Origin: Ciona intestinalis
Taxonomy: Eukaryota > Chordata > Ascidiacea > Phlebobranchia > Cionidae
NCBI RefSeq assembly: GCF_000224145.3
Contig: NC_020174.2
Coordinates: 398,520 to 462,519, forward strand
DNA: 64,000 nucleotides
Direction: 5' to 3'
The number at the start of each line of letters is the position of its first letter. Position 1 is the stretch's first letter. Below are positions 23,671 through 36,400 of this stretch, in pieces. Made by a program: the position numbers and the translations under genes. Under the pieces are notes generated by a model. That model saw nothing but the letters and a program-made list of their open reading frames with translations. It made no database searches and was not told the DNA's origin.

Positions 23671-25258
23671 TTACTCCATAGCTACACGCAACCCCACCTT
23701 CCCATAAGCCACTGATGAATAATCTGTATGATAGGGGATTCCCCTTCCCTCGTACTTCTCTTGGATACCTCGTCCGATCTTTCGCGCTTCGCCGAGTTCG
23801 ACTTCACTGATGCGTGACACTGGTTCTGGTTCAATGATCGCGTCATGCACCATGTATTCAGGTGGATTCCATTGTCGCTCTGCTAATCTGGGTTGGGGTT
23901 TGGATTAATTACAAATTCACTATATAAAAAAGAAAACATGGGAAAAAGGCAACAACACTAGCAGCAGAAGCAGTTGTTAAAATGTTTTGTTCCATAAATT
24001 CTAGCTTAAAACACATATTATTTATAACTTATATGATTAGTGAGTCACTCCTTTGTCCTTACACAGAAAATGGACATCCTACAATTAAAGCATTTAGTTG
24101 CAAAGTTTATTATTTGACTGATTTATTGTTGTTGTGGTAGCTTAAATATAATACTCAATCATTTAACTACTAGTTTATCATTCTTAATGCATTAAAAATG
24201 GAAAGTAATATTATGTTTCTTAAAATGGAAATCTTACATTTTCTTTTCATCTTCTATTGTCATGGGAACGTGGTCGAACCAATCAACTCGGGGATAGGAT
24301 TTCGGGTCCGGGTTGAGTTCCTGGTGGGTATTGTTTTCATGAATTTATGCAACATTTTTTATCTTTGTGTGGCAAGGAAACGACAGTAGTTATAACATGG
24401 GCGGTCTGTTTCATACACAAAGATGACCAGTTAGCATAGACCTAACCAACCAACATTACTTCAACTAATGGGTTGTTCAAATTGTTAGCCGTACAAAAAA
24501 GCAAATACAAAGTTACATATGTGGTAACTTGTGAGTGGGCAATAGCATCATCACTCATTTAACTTTTCTACGTTTCAACGTCGAGGTTACCAATGTAACG
24601 GATGCATAATGGTTTATTGTGAGCGGTAAACTAAGAGGGTAAATAAACACAAGATGTGATATTAATACGGCAGATAACTGTATGAAAAAGGCACTTGTGT
24701 ACGCTTCAGCACACACACGTCGCCACAACACTATATATATCACACACAATCATTTACCTTTACATTAAATGTGAGGAGATTTTTTCTTCCCCCTTGTTTG
24801 GCGAGTTGAATATATTTCGAATCAGTGTCGCGAACCCAATTTCTTTTGCTGTAAAATACAACTTTTAATGGTGGATGTAAAATATAATGAATGCAATTAA
24901 CTTAAATCCTGGTTGATCATATTTCTTGTTCTTTAATAGTTTTTGTTTTAAAACTAAAATAAGATGTATTTCGTGTTTTTTGTCAAAAAACTTGAATCCT
25001 TTTAAATGCCTAATAAATCTAACCACGTTTTAAGATCCCTTCAAAACTTCTGTAACAAGCAGAAACTTAAAAAACTTCTGCTTCATACATAAAATTTAAC
25101 AAACTTTACTTTGTTCCAGTTTCTCTCTCAAAAGCTTCTTGATCATCAGCTGAAAGACCCGGGATCTGGGATGCGGGAGGAACCGGCATCTTATCCTGGA
25201 TCCTCCTCTGTGAAGGAGCATGGTAGAACCACTCCTGCCCTCCACCCTTCGCTTGCAT
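23671..25258 (-). CDS. C7orf57: C7orf57-like protein (DUF5524-type), function unknown
   Basis: Four coding exons in transcript order, 25258-25110, 24848-24758, 24320-24238 and 23887-23671, total 540 nt (179 residues) with consistent phases. The start is the only ATG that opens the family-like N-terminus. Residues 10-35 carry WFYH then PPASQIPGLS, and residues 50-75 carry NWVRDTDSKYIQLAKQGGR followed by NLL. Further on come PRVDWFDH and PPEYMVHDA. This order (W-Y-H, PPASQIPGL, TDS.Y..LAKQGGR..LL, then a W-x-x-H motif and PEYMV) matches my recollection of vertebrate C7orf57, which is longer (about 295 residues) at its C-terminus. No signal peptide or membrane segment is visible. The biochemical role is unknown. 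A small inverted-repeat element sits about 70 bases upstream of the ATG. Alternative: a separate family sharing the motif. Confidence 0.75.
24340..24550. repeat. SINE fragments in an intron of the C7orf57-like gene
   Basis: TTTGTGTGGCAAGGAAACGA and CGGTCTGTTTCATACACAAA are body words on one strand. CAAAGTTACATATGTGGTAA is a body word on the other, so two truncated copies meet here. Confidence 0.5.
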
Positions 25259-25327
25259 TGTGGACGATTCAAGTTTAAACGTGAGTTAGATTGTGTTTAA
25301 AGAAGTTTTGTGTATGTATCTAAAATG

Positions 25328-25492
25328 GTAGAAAATTCGGTGCTAGTGAAGAGTCTTCCCCCACCTTGTTTGCTATCCACTAACCAATAACCCCCTAACC
25401 ATCAACACCTAACCACCTAACCACTAACACTTTCCACCAGCCCATTCTGCTATTTACCGGAAGATTCTTCACTAGTGCTGAAAATTTAATAC
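25328..25492. mobile_element. Small inverted-repeat element upstream of the C7orf57-like gene
   Basis: The left arm GGTGCTAGTGAAGAGTCTTC and the right arm GGAAGATTCTTCACTAGTGC pair as an imperfect palindrome around a ~100 base centre rich in CTAACC words. It could fold as one hairpin or be a MITE of a third family. I could not define a target duplication. Confidence 0.5.
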
Positions 25493-25764
25493 AAACATAC
25501 GCAAAGAACACTCGTTTCCCGATTTATGCCGCACTGTTAGACCTCACCCACTATTTTCTCGAATTACACGCAAGCGTTTCAAAGAACACGTGTGTAAAAA
25601 GGGTTATGTTTTACTATCAAGCAAACATAAAAACATAACGTTGTCTAGAATCTCGCGTCTGCAGCTGTTTTACTTGTTGCCTAGCGACGTCGAATAGAAA
25701 TCTTATACAACATTTTTTAAACTTAGGGGGCTTTCTAAACTCGATTCTATTTTACAAGAACGAA

Positions 25765-26110
25765 TAAATGTAACGTACTTTATCCTCGCGTGACTGAAAT
25801 ACGACAGTAGTTATAACACGGGCGTTCAGTTTCATACACCTTCTGCCAGCTTATAAGTTGAATGTTACTTTGTGGGTAATTATTTTGGAGGGGAGATTTT
25901 TTATGTATGGCTGATAATTTGGACCAATTGCTCCAACCCAGTGGTCACTACGGTTGTCCAAATAAGAGTCAATGACTGGGTTGGAGCAATTGCCGTTAGG
26001 TGTTTTCCCCATGGACACATACGCTCAGAACGGTGGCAATAACGAGCCTTGAACCCATTACCTCTGGGTTAGAGGCAGGCGCGCTAAACACTATGCCATA
26101 GACTAAGCAG
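25765..26110 (-). repeat. Full-length SINE abutting the left end of the giant inverted repeat
   Basis: GAACGAATAAATGTAACGTA start, body AGTTATAACACGGGCGTTCA, and CTCCAACCCAGTGGTCACTA. The tRNA-like head complement is GAGCCTTGAACCCATTACCT, then GGCGCGCTAAACACTATGCC. The arm homology starts about 40 bases to its right. Confidence 0.8.
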
Positions 26111-26158
26111 CTTGTAGTTTTTAATATGTAATTAAATAAAAATATATAACATATAAAA

Positions 26159-26164
26159 TTTATT
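26159..26164 (-). other. Polyadenylation signal of the left RGS gene
   Basis: AATAAA on the minus strand, 55-60 bases past the TAA stop at 26221-26219. It is shared in position with 39579-39584 in the other arm. Confidence 0.6.
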
Positions 26165-26218
26165 ACAACAACTCAAAATTGGAACATTTCACAGTGTTAT
26201 CGTATAAACGCATCAATA

Positions 26219-29200
26219 TTACGATAGTTTTAAACGAAATCGTCGAAAAGAATCGCTTTCCATTAACTTAAAGATGCGGGTTTGGGCTTGATTAAAGATT
26301 TCTATGTTCGGGTTGGACAGATTTGCTTTAACGGTGTCACGTGTTCTTGCATCCACGTTTATCTGAGGAAACATTTTAAGATTAATTTAAAATAAAGTAA
26401 AACATAATTTTACGCCATTCCTTGGTTTAAAAGTATCAGTATAGGCCGTTGGATAACTCGGAATAGAATTTAATTGAATGCAATTTACTTATCCCCACGT
26501 GACGGGCAACGACAGTCGTTATGGTATGGGTGTTCTGTTTCATACACCTCGTTCCCGTTTATGGGTTAAATGAAGCAATGGAATGTTCGTAAAACAACAG
26601 TCGTTAAATTAAACCTTAACATAAACATATTAAAGTTCACAATCTTGACTAGAATTTACCTCATTCGAAGAACCAACTGCTAAATATTGCTCGTAGATCT
26701 TTACCGCCGTCTTGCGGATCTTGTTTTGTTTGGTTTGTTTATAATTTTCACATTCCAACCAAAAGTTAAGATTTTCTTCGCTGAATTCGCTTTGAAGAAA
26801 CGAACGGAAAGAAGCGACTTCATCTGGAAATAAAATATGGCTATAATAAATGATCACAAACAACTGCATTAAGTGTCTTGTCCAACAAAACAGCCACATT
26901 TATAGCAACATCGAACCTCAAACCCATATCCTCCGGGCTAAAGGCAGTCGCACTGTGGCGCTGGACAAATCAAACCGAGTCTATGTTTAAATGCTTATCG
27001 AGGCATAGAAACAGTATATACCGTAGGATTATACCTTTCCTAGTTAACAAGAGAGCAAGCGACGAAGAAGGTTGGTTTATTTCATTCGTTGGATTTCTTT
27101 TCGAGCGACGAATCGTCAAACTTCGTCGGAATTTCTTTCGTTCGAAATCCGCCCTCTTCGTATGGTCGTCCTCTTTCAAACTTTTACACGGTTTTGCTTC
27201 GTCATGCTTACGTTGCATCGGTAACCAACTTTTCAAACCAAACCTGAAAGTTACGTCACAATTAGTATTGTAAATACGGTAGGTTATTGTTACGTCACAA
27301 TCATCCAACTTACAATGCGTTTGGTTTCGATTTGAAGCGCTCCTCGAGTTTGACGTCATTTTCATGTATTACGTCACAAACCTTAAGCAGATTGTCGATT
27401 GTTTTGTTTCCAATAAACGGCGATTTTAACAAAGAATCAAGAGACAATCGTCTTTGTTTCGTCATAATTGGGGTAGCAGTGTTTCCCGATGATTTCTCTT
27501 CACTGTTGACCGGTGGATTAAAATTATATTCGGTTGCGTCATTAAAATCGTCTTCATGTTGCACTGTGACGTCAGGAATGACATCGATTGTGGGTTCCGG
27601 GTTTATAACTGGTGAAGCTTCCGTTTCAAATACGTCATCATCGACGTCATAATCCACGCAGTAGTTAAGTCTGGATATCATGACGTCATCAGGAGAATAA
27701 TCCTTTCTTCGAATATTTCGTCGCCCAGTCGGAGTTTTTCCTACTTTAGTGACGTCATGGTTGGTGACGTCACGAGACTTTTTCTCCAGCGCCACCACTA
27801 CTTTCGGGACAAATAATCCATTCACGTGATGGTTGTCACGGCAACCGACAGCGACGGCTTTTGATTGGTTAATACTCGGTCGTTTAAATTCTTCAAATCC
27901 ATTTGAAATTCTTCTTCTTTTCTTTAGTGACGTCACGTGGTTGACGTCATCGTGACGTATATCGTATCTACGCGGTGTGTTCCTTGCAACTTTGGTTCGA
28001 TACAAACTGCTGGACAATGAACTGTTGCTGCTGTCCGATCGAGCGGAACGCCTTCTGTTCATTCTATCACGTGACTTCGATCGTCTGCACGGATCCTGAC
28101 GTCCTAAGATGACGTCATCATTAATAAATGTTGATGATGTAATAATATAGATGAACTTACTTGCAGGTTTGGTGAACTTAAACTTAAGGTGTTTACTTCG
28201 GCCAAGCGATTCTTTCAGAAGGTAATACCAACCTTGTGTTATCTACGAACATTATGTATTATGACATCATCTATACACATAGAAATCAATGAGTATGACG
28301 TAATAATTACCTCCTGTGACGTCACAATACTCCGAACACCGAAGCTCATACACCCGAGTAGAAATGTTCGTTCGTTGTTTTTCATCCAAACTGAAACTAA
28401 AACTCGTCTGTTTGAATCCCTCCGACAGATGTCGCTGTAGAGAAACAAAAATGAGTTTCCAGATTTTAATGACGTCATCAACAAACTTACAATGAAAACG
28501 TCTCGTGCATGGCAATAGATTCTTCTGTGACGTCATAAGTCAAAGTTTTGTGACGTAATCGCGATTCGAACTCCGGTGACAATGACATCTGTAAAACAAA
28601 TTCATCCAAAGTTACATCCGATGTTATGTTGTGACGACAGATAATCCAAAGTAGTAACCAATGCAAAGTTCCCACCTTGACGTAAACTTGGTTATTATTG
28701 GAAGAAGTGTTGGGAAGAGATCGTAGACCAAGAATGGTGACTGTGATTTTATTCGTAGATCCACATACCACCAGTTTCAACTGACCTGGAAATTGATTAA
28801 CATTAATTATCTCAATTAATTAACATTCTTCCACCTTTACCTCTCAATTTAAGACCAACTCTATCCTCAATTCTCATGGCTACCACACAAGCTACAACAA
28901 ACCAACCAAACGAAGACAACGAAAAAATTCTGAGTTTCAAACACAAGAGCGAGTCCCTTTTTAACTCGGCTCGTATTTGCCTTTCTCCTTACAACACTTC
29001 TTTCCCACCGTAGAAACAAAGCGACAAGCACGGCGCTGGTAGCTCCCGCAGTAATTAAGGACTCGGACACTTTCACAGACTACAACACTTAACCTACCTC
29101 GTTAACACTCGTGATATCAAAGCTTTCACTTTTCTATTGAAGTTAGTTGAACAATTTTATTGCCTTTCATATAGCGAGGTCAAAGTTAAAAGTCTGGACT

Positions 29201-31360
29201 ATAAGCGTGTAATTAAACACAGCAGACAAACTAAGCGACGAAATTCATGTTTCTACACAACGCTGGTTTACTTTTCTATTGAAGTTTAACAATTTTATTG
29301 CCCTAACAAGGTTAATTCGCAAACTAAGTATAATTAAAATGTTTTATAGTATGTAAAACGTTCAACAGCCAGAAAGTCTCGCAACCCCACTTTGATCAAA
29401 CCTTATTGGTTAAGCTAATTTCTTTAATATATTTGTTAACCAATTTACTGACATTTATGCTATATTCTTCCAGTTATATTTAGAGTTTTTGCTGATTTAA
29501 AGAATCGTGTTTAAGATACAATTGGACGAAACCGTTTCAATCCTCAAACACGTCTGAGACCAATACGCGTTTACGAATGTTTTTGTAATAGTCCTAAACT
29601 TGTCATTTAAATGACTCCGATATTAGCTAAAACAATTTGTATACAAACTTATCGTTGCCTTAATTGTTTAGAGATGGAACCAATATTGAAGCGCTTAGTT
29701 ATATTAACGACATTCATCTATTCAACCCATTACAAACCACATCATTATACATTTCAACACTTTATCATAGTTGGAGCAATAATTGCTCCAAAACCAACAC
29801 ATGTTCACCAGGTTCGCCAGAGGTGTTGCTTAAGTCTCCTAATCTTTAACAAGATCCAACAACAAAATAAACAAATAATCATCGCGTTAGCTCTTCGTTG
29901 TCTGACGTGTGAAATAACTACTGCCCATCGCAAACACCTGACCAGCGCTGTTGTATTCTGTACGAGTGAAGTCGTATGGCTGTGATGAGGGAACTTGGCC
30001 CATTACATCAATGTCTATGGTGTACGTATCGTAATATAACCCACCAAATATGTATACGTCGCCAGTGTTAAGTAATTTAGGAACTGAAAGGAATTTCCTA
30101 ACATCTCGTTCGGTATTTTAAAATACGCGTTGAGCAGAAAATTGGCAAAATCTATAAGCCCACAGATGCAAAATAAGTCTCTAGAAAGATGTCATCGCAT
30201 AAAGACATAAAAACCTGTCGTTTTTCGGACGATTAACTTCTAAAGCGAAATCGCCGACTTAATGTTTTGTTCGAGCAATGCAAGCGCTAATTATTGGGAC
30301 AAAAGTTCGTTTACGGTCATCAAACATGCTTTGCCTACTTTCAAACTTACAACTGACGTCATCATTGCGACATAACGTAATCTTGTTAGACAACAAACGC
30401 CATTGAGTCATGTAGACCAAGAATGAAAACTCATCGAAAGTTCGAAAAATTCAAGATTTTTAAATATTTGAATTCATTGAAACGTCACAAACGCATTTTC
30501 CCACCAACATGCTGCGTCACAATAACCGATTGAGGCGACGTAATAATACATCACACTGTGACGTCATCCATTATCAGCAGCAGTGACGTAACAATGGACA
30601 AACACATGTACAACAATGAGCTGGTGCATGCGTAACAATGAAGTCGGGCATGCGTAACAATAGTTCATCAATTATTACGTCATATAAGCCATTCTTCCGT
30701 TGTAAACCAAACCCGACCTAACACCAGCATACGTCACCATGTATTACGTCATTATATCTATGATGACAAAGTATTCAACTTACTTTTACTCCCAAGAGCT
30801 TCTGTCTTTGTTAAACGCTCCTTAGCGACATCTCGCGGTTGGAAATTCTCGCTTTGTTTTAAGTTAGAATTCAAATTGTTTCGTGACGTCACTTGACAAT
30901 AGCGCGATCGCTTCTGTTTCATGACGTCATAATCGGAATAACAATCGCTTTCGTCGGAACACGATTCGGGGTCAATCAAGTTCATTCTAGAATTCAATTA
31001 TGTTAAAGTCAACTTCAAACAAACTCAATCAAACTTTTACCTTTTTCGAATCCGTGCGCGTATTTCCCTTCTTGTGACGTCATCATCATCTGATGTACTT
31101 GACGTAGAGCCATACGTCATACCACGTTTCCAAGCGACTTCCATCAGAATTTGTTTTTCACTTTTTTCATCTTTTAAATTTTTCTTTAGATTTTTTCCAC
31201 CGAACATTTTGTTTAAAGTTTTTATCCTTAAGTTTGATCGGTCATGACGTTTGTTAGGTGCTGTGATGTAACAATGCTGATCTCTCTTCGTCATAGATAC
31301 ACTTGTAACGGTTCCCGATTTGTTGGTCAAGTCAGAAAATGGTTTTCTTTCAATCAACAT
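26219..31360 (-). CDS. RGS3: RGS3-like C2 plus RGS domain protein, left copy
   Basis: RGS proteins speed GTP hydrolysis by Galpha subunits and act at the membrane. Coding exons in transcript order: 31360-31041, 30986-30784, 28785-28676, 28588-28491, 28434-28311, 28242-28161, 28103-27314, 27243-27035, 26823-26660, 26362-26219; 2244 nt, 747 residues, all phases consistent. Residues about 175-305 form a C2 domain like that of RGS3, with FLLGCMSFGVRS then GWYYLLKESLGRSKHLKF. About 310-630 is basic and disordered. The RGS box (about 635-740) has SEFSEENLNFWLECENYK and F.LMESDSYRRF. No PDZ domain is seen between C2 and RGS, unlike the long vertebrate RGS3. An alternative first exon (28877-28841, MRIEDRVGLKLR) has the same phase and gives 585 residues. 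The TAA stop follows RLKLS where the right copy has RLKLL. Confidence 0.9.
26465..26575 (-). repeat. SINE fragment shared by both arms (left)
   Basis: CCACGTGACGGGCAACGACA and GTTCTGTTTCATACACCTCG. The same insertion occurs at 39165-39270 in the right arm, so it predates the duplication. Confidence 0.7.
28841..29230 (-). promoter_or_regulatory. Alternative promoter/first exon of the left RGS gene
   Basis: The exon ending at donor 28841/28840 starts coding at 28877. Upstream is a ~390 base block nearly identical to its partner at 36390-36771, with a TATA-like CTATATGAAAGG (minus, about 29175-29164) about 290 bases before the ATG. Strict conservation of noncoding sequence between arms suggests function or recent gene conversion. 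The start site itself is not visible. Confidence 0.45.
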
Positions 31361-31920
31361 TTTGAAATTCTCCAGCTAACAATAAAATATCTGGAAACAA
31401 AATAAAGTCAGCGATCTGGTCGTGGCACTCGTTAATAATAAATCGTATCCAACGTTCGCTATCACTTTATATTGTATTGCATTGTTTACGTAACAATCTT
31501 ACAATAAATAATCATTGTTTTTATTATTTCTTAGCGCATCTCTGACTTTCAAGTTATGACGTAACAAACTACTGCTGAAATAACAAAGATTTAGAACGAA
31601 TTCGAATCTCTATCGCGTTGTTACTCGTTTAAAATGATTCTAAAACTTGTTCAAAACTTCGTATATGTAGCTGACAAGTTGTCAACTCTTAGAACCGACG
31701 TCACCACTGACGTCACCTCAGACTTCCGAACAAACAAAGCGAGGATTGAAACCTCTGCGTGACGTCAGCAAGTGTTAATTTCAACCTGCTTTAATACTTG
31801 GAAGATATTTTTTTTACGTCTATGCAGACATTACAGACTTGAACTGATCATCAAAGATTCTTTAATTAAAGAACGGAAAGATTTACTTTGTGATGTCACG
31901 CGTACCATTGTTCGTGAATA

Positions 31921-32876
31921 ATAGACACACAACAATGAGGTTTCAAAGAGGCCGAAAACCGTTTCACGCCTTTTTGTATTGACATAAACATTCATTAGAA
32001 TTGGTAATAGATAAATAAATACATTCACTTAAAAACGATATGATCTGTAATTACTGTATTACACTGCTGGGTAAACGAGGTAAATCAATACTTTCGACAC
32101 AGTTTTGGAAATAGATTGCTTTATTATATAGGGTATGTGGTGTTCAAGCGCGTATATATGTATAAATATAATGACCAAAAGTGCTGTTTATGTACATATT
32201 AGGTTGGAATAAAATGGCCTATGTTATATTTCTTGTTATCTTTATATTTGGTAGTAAACAATGAATAATTACAGATTGATATATAGTAGGGTGGGGGAAG
32301 ATGGGACACCTTTTCATTCTATTTTCCCGTCCAATTTGGTAGTAAACAAAAAAACTTTCAAAGAATTATAAAACCATATCCTTACGACTCCCAAAGAATG
32401 TTGTTAATTGTTTAAAACATAATCAGGATATTTTGCTATTATGTGTTAAAGGTGTCCCATCTTCCCCCACCCTACTATATATAACGTATCTAAAAGAGCG
32501 AGTTAATATAAACACGCGTGGATGTTTTTAAAATCGCGTCTATGTGCCCTGTTAACCAGAAAAACGACATAACCTCTACAATATCATTAGACATTAAATG
32601 TATAGGTTAAAAAACAATATATGTGTTGGAAATATAAGTTTGGTTTTTTATTATCTAAATCTAAAAAAAGCAAATATATATAACATTTGCCGAAATAGTT
32701 TGAAATGGAGAAAACGCTTCTTGGTATATGGTTTTAATAAACATATCTTTTTCCATTGATACCTGCCTTAAGATCAGATGTATAAAATATGTAGTTCATA
32801 TAACTGTTTAAAAAGTGTTGGTTTATAATTGGGAAGTTTCGGTGTCTTTGAAAGTTCATTATTGTTCTTCCATTGT
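31921..32876. other. Central spacer of the inverted duplication
   Basis: About 0.95 kb with no partner in the other arm and no coding exon. It contains a family A MITE at 32282-32486, which is itself palindromic. The upstream regions of both RGS genes face each other across it, so any shared promoter or enhancer would be here or in the adjoining 31.4-31.9 and 32.9-33.4 kb. Confidence 0.6.
32282..32486. mobile_element. Intact-looking TA-type MITE, family A, near the duplication centre
   Basis: Perfect-looking terminal inverted repeats: TAGTAGGGTGGGGGAAGATG then GGACACC at the left, GGTGTCC then CATCTTCCCCCACCCTACTA at the right. Flanking TA dinucleotides are compatible with a mariner-type TA duplication. 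Confidence 0.88.
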
Positions 32877-33433
32877 TCACAAACAATGGTACGCGTGACA
32901 TCACAAAGTAAATCTTTCCGTTCTTTAATTAAAGAATCTTTGATGATCAGTTCAAGTCTGTAATGTCTGCATAGACGTAAAAGAAATATCTTTCTAGTAT
33001 TAAAGCAGGTTGAAATTAACACTTGCTGACGTCACGCAGAGGTTTCAATCCTCGCTTTGTTTGTTCGGAAGTCGGAGGTGACGTCAGTGGTGACGTCGGT
33101 TCTAAAAGTTGACAACTCGTCAGCTTCATATACGAAGTTTCGAACAAGTTTTAGAATCATTTTAAACGAGTAACAACGCGATAGAGATTCGAATTCGTTC
33201 TAAATCTTTGTTATTTCAGCAGTAGTTTGTTACGTCATAACTTGAAAGACAGAGATGCGCTAAGAAATAATAAAAACAATGGTTATTTATTGTAAGATTG
33301 TTACGTAAACAATGTAATACAATATAAAGTGATAGCGAACGTTGGATACGATTTATCATTAACGGGTGCCACGACCAGATCGCTGACTTTATTTTGTTTC
33401 CAGATATTTTATTGTTAGTTGGAAAATTTCAAA

Positions 33434-36400
33434 ATGTTGATTGAAAGAAAACCGTTTTCTGACTTGACCAACAAATCGGGAACCGTTACAAATGTATCTA
33501 TGACGAAGAGAGATCAGCATTGTTACATCACAGCACCGAACAAACGTCATGACCGATCAAACTTAAGGATAAAAACTTTAAACAAAATGTTTGGTGGAAA
33601 AAATCTAAAGAAAAATTTAAAAGATGAAAAAAGTGAGAAACAGATTTTGATGGAGGTCGCTTGGAAACGAGGTATGACGTATAGCTCTACGTCAAGTACG
33701 TCGGACGATGATGATGTCACAAGAAGAGAAATACGCGCAAGAATTCGAAAAAGGTAAAAGTTTGATTGAGTTCGTTTGAAATTAAATTTAAAGAAATTGA
33801 ATTCTAGGATGAACTTGATTGACCCCGAATCGTGTTCCGACGAAAGCGATTGTTATTCCGATTATGACGTCATGAACCAGAAGCGAACTCGCTATTGTCA
33901 AGTGACGACACGAAATAATTTAAATTCCAACTTGAAACAAAGCGAGAATTTCCAACCGCGAGGTGTCGCTAAGGAGCGTTTAACAAAGACAGAAGCTCTT
34001 GGGAGTAAAAGTAAGTTGAATATTTTGTCATCATGGATATAATGACGTCATACATGGTGACGTATGCTGGTGTTTGGTCGGGTTTGGTTTACAACGGAAG
34101 ACAGGCTTATATGACGTAATAATGGATAAACTATTGTTACGCATGCCCGACTTCATTGTTACGCATGCACCAGCTCATTGTTGTACATGTGTTTGTCCAT
34201 TGTTACGTCACTGCTGCTGATAATGGATGACGTCACAGTGTGATGTATTATGACGTCGCCTTAATCAGTTATTGTGACGCAGCATGTTGGTGGGAAAATG
34301 CGTTTGTGACGTTTTAATGAATTCAAATATTTAAAAATCTTGAAATTTTTTTTAATTATTTCTATTCTTGGTCTTTCTTTTTAATTATTTCTATTCTTGG
34401 TCAATTGAACTTTTTGTTTTTGATAAAGATTACGTTATGACGTAATGATGACGTTAGTTGTAAGTTTGAAAGTAGGCAAAGCATGTTTGATGACCGTAAA
34501 CGAACTTTTGTCCCAATAATTAGCGCTTGCATTGCTCGAACAAAACATTAAGTCGGCGATTTCGCTTTAGAAGTTAATCGTCCGAAAAACGACAGGTTTT
34601 TATGTCTTTATGCGATGACATCTTTCTAGAGACTTATTTTGCATCTGTCAAACAGCAAAGAAATCCAAAATATGAGTTTAGTATTAGAGAGATAACGAAA
34701 AAAGATGTAGCTGTCTTTGGACGTATATAGTTTAAGTATGACTTTGGCAATTGCTGTTGCGTGGTGCGTGATGTTTAGAAAGGGTGGCATTTTTGATATA
34801 TCTTGGTGTTTAAGCATCCATGGCTCCAACTGTCTCTAAATTTTGTCAGCAAGTGTCTAATGCTATATGTTTTACTTTTGTGATGATTTATCGAATCCTA
34901 TACATTATAAAGCGCTTGCATTGGTGGTAGCTTCAACACATATAAAATAATCTATAATTGCGCAAAGGTGCAAACTGCAATGTCAGTCATTTATAATCTA
35001 CAAGTTCGCCACTAGCTGTATTTGAATTTGAAATCAGAGCAGCAATTACCGATTAATGGGAACTCGCAACCAAAGCCTTGAGTTGTTTGCATTTGAACAC
35101 AGACTTGCAAGTAGGAAGGATTATAGAGTTGACTTTACGACCTGAGCTTCAAGCCCTGGTTAGTTCTCTCCTATCAGGGGTGACGTCAGCACTGCTTACG
35201 TCAGTGGTGACAAAATAATGGTTTATTGTGAAACTTGCGCCTGATAATCATTATGCGGTTTGGTCGCTAACGGGTCCTTATTACCTTTGTACCACATATT
35301 AATGCATAGATAAAGTTTTAGGGAATAAATTCAAAGCACTTAAAATAGCCAAGAGCCTATAGACCCTTTTCTCTGGTACTTGTAAATGCTAATTCACAGT
35401 TAAATCACAGTGTAACATTGCTGTGTAAAAATCGATATAATATTTTGGTATCTTGTCTTTTATAACGTATAGGCCCTTGATCATAATTAGGCGCGCATTT
35501 GGTTTTAAATATTTTAAATTTTATAACAATAAAACGTCTTATTGTGACGTAGAATGACATTGTGACATCACCATCGGTAACCTGGATCTGTTTCCTTTCG
35601 CTGTGTTTGTTTTGATCAGGCTCACCTACGTAATCGTCGACGTCACAGTTTGACGTCACTTCGCACTATGACATCACTACCCTGTATGACTCGTGAGAAT
35701 CAAATAATGCAAAGTAGACCAATCTATATGGATGCGGAAATGCATTAAGGGTGGCATATTAGGTATATTGGGGAAAATCCACATAGTTAAAGGGGGGTGG
35801 GTTAAGTTGATGGTTCGGGGGGGAGAGGGTAAGTTATAGTAGGCGTCTTATTATATACAAAACTACCGAATCAAATGTTAATATTAATCAAAAACAGTTT
35901 ATTTCGCACTAAAGTTAAAGTGAGACTAAATACGGTTGTATACAATATATAACTCGGTAAATATTCTCTGCTTACTACCAAATGAGCAGTAAAAACAGAT
36001 TAAAAACATGAACCATCTTACCCCGAACCATCTTACCCCAATCTAATATTTTATGGCCGGTCAGTGGGTTTGCTGTGTTTAATTACACGCTTATAGTCCA
36101 AACTTTTGACTTTGACCCCGCTATATAAAAGGCAAAATTCTAAATGTAATTGGAAAAATATAGTATAACAAATATATTAAAGAAAGTACCATAACCAATT
36201 AGGTTTGATCAAAGTGGAGTTGCTAGAGACTTTCTGACTGTGATATGAACGTTTTACATACTATATAAAACATTTTAATTATACTTAGTTTGCGAATTAA
36301 CTTTGTTAGGGCAATAAAGTTGTTAAACTTCAATAGAAAAGTAAACCAGCGTTGTGTAGAAACATGAATTTCGTCGCTTAGTTTGTCTGCTGTGTTTAAT

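Larger units (their letters stand above)
26150..31920 (-). repeat. Left arm of a giant inverted duplication
   Basis: Sequence from about 26150 to 31920 reappears in reverse complement from about 39600 back to 32877. The coding exons are a few percent different at most, and about 400 bases around the alternative first exon look identical. Two blocks do not match: about 26830-27030, and about 29475-30155 in the intron after coding exon 2. Confidence 0.92.

Noticed and set aside
28867..29076. 69-residue frame identical in both arms (28867-29076 and 36536-36745) with a hydrophobic segment
   Set aside because: It overlaps the 5' untranslated part of the alternative RGS exon, starts only at a non-ATG codon, and is conserved equally at noncoding flanks. 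The real coding part uses another frame.
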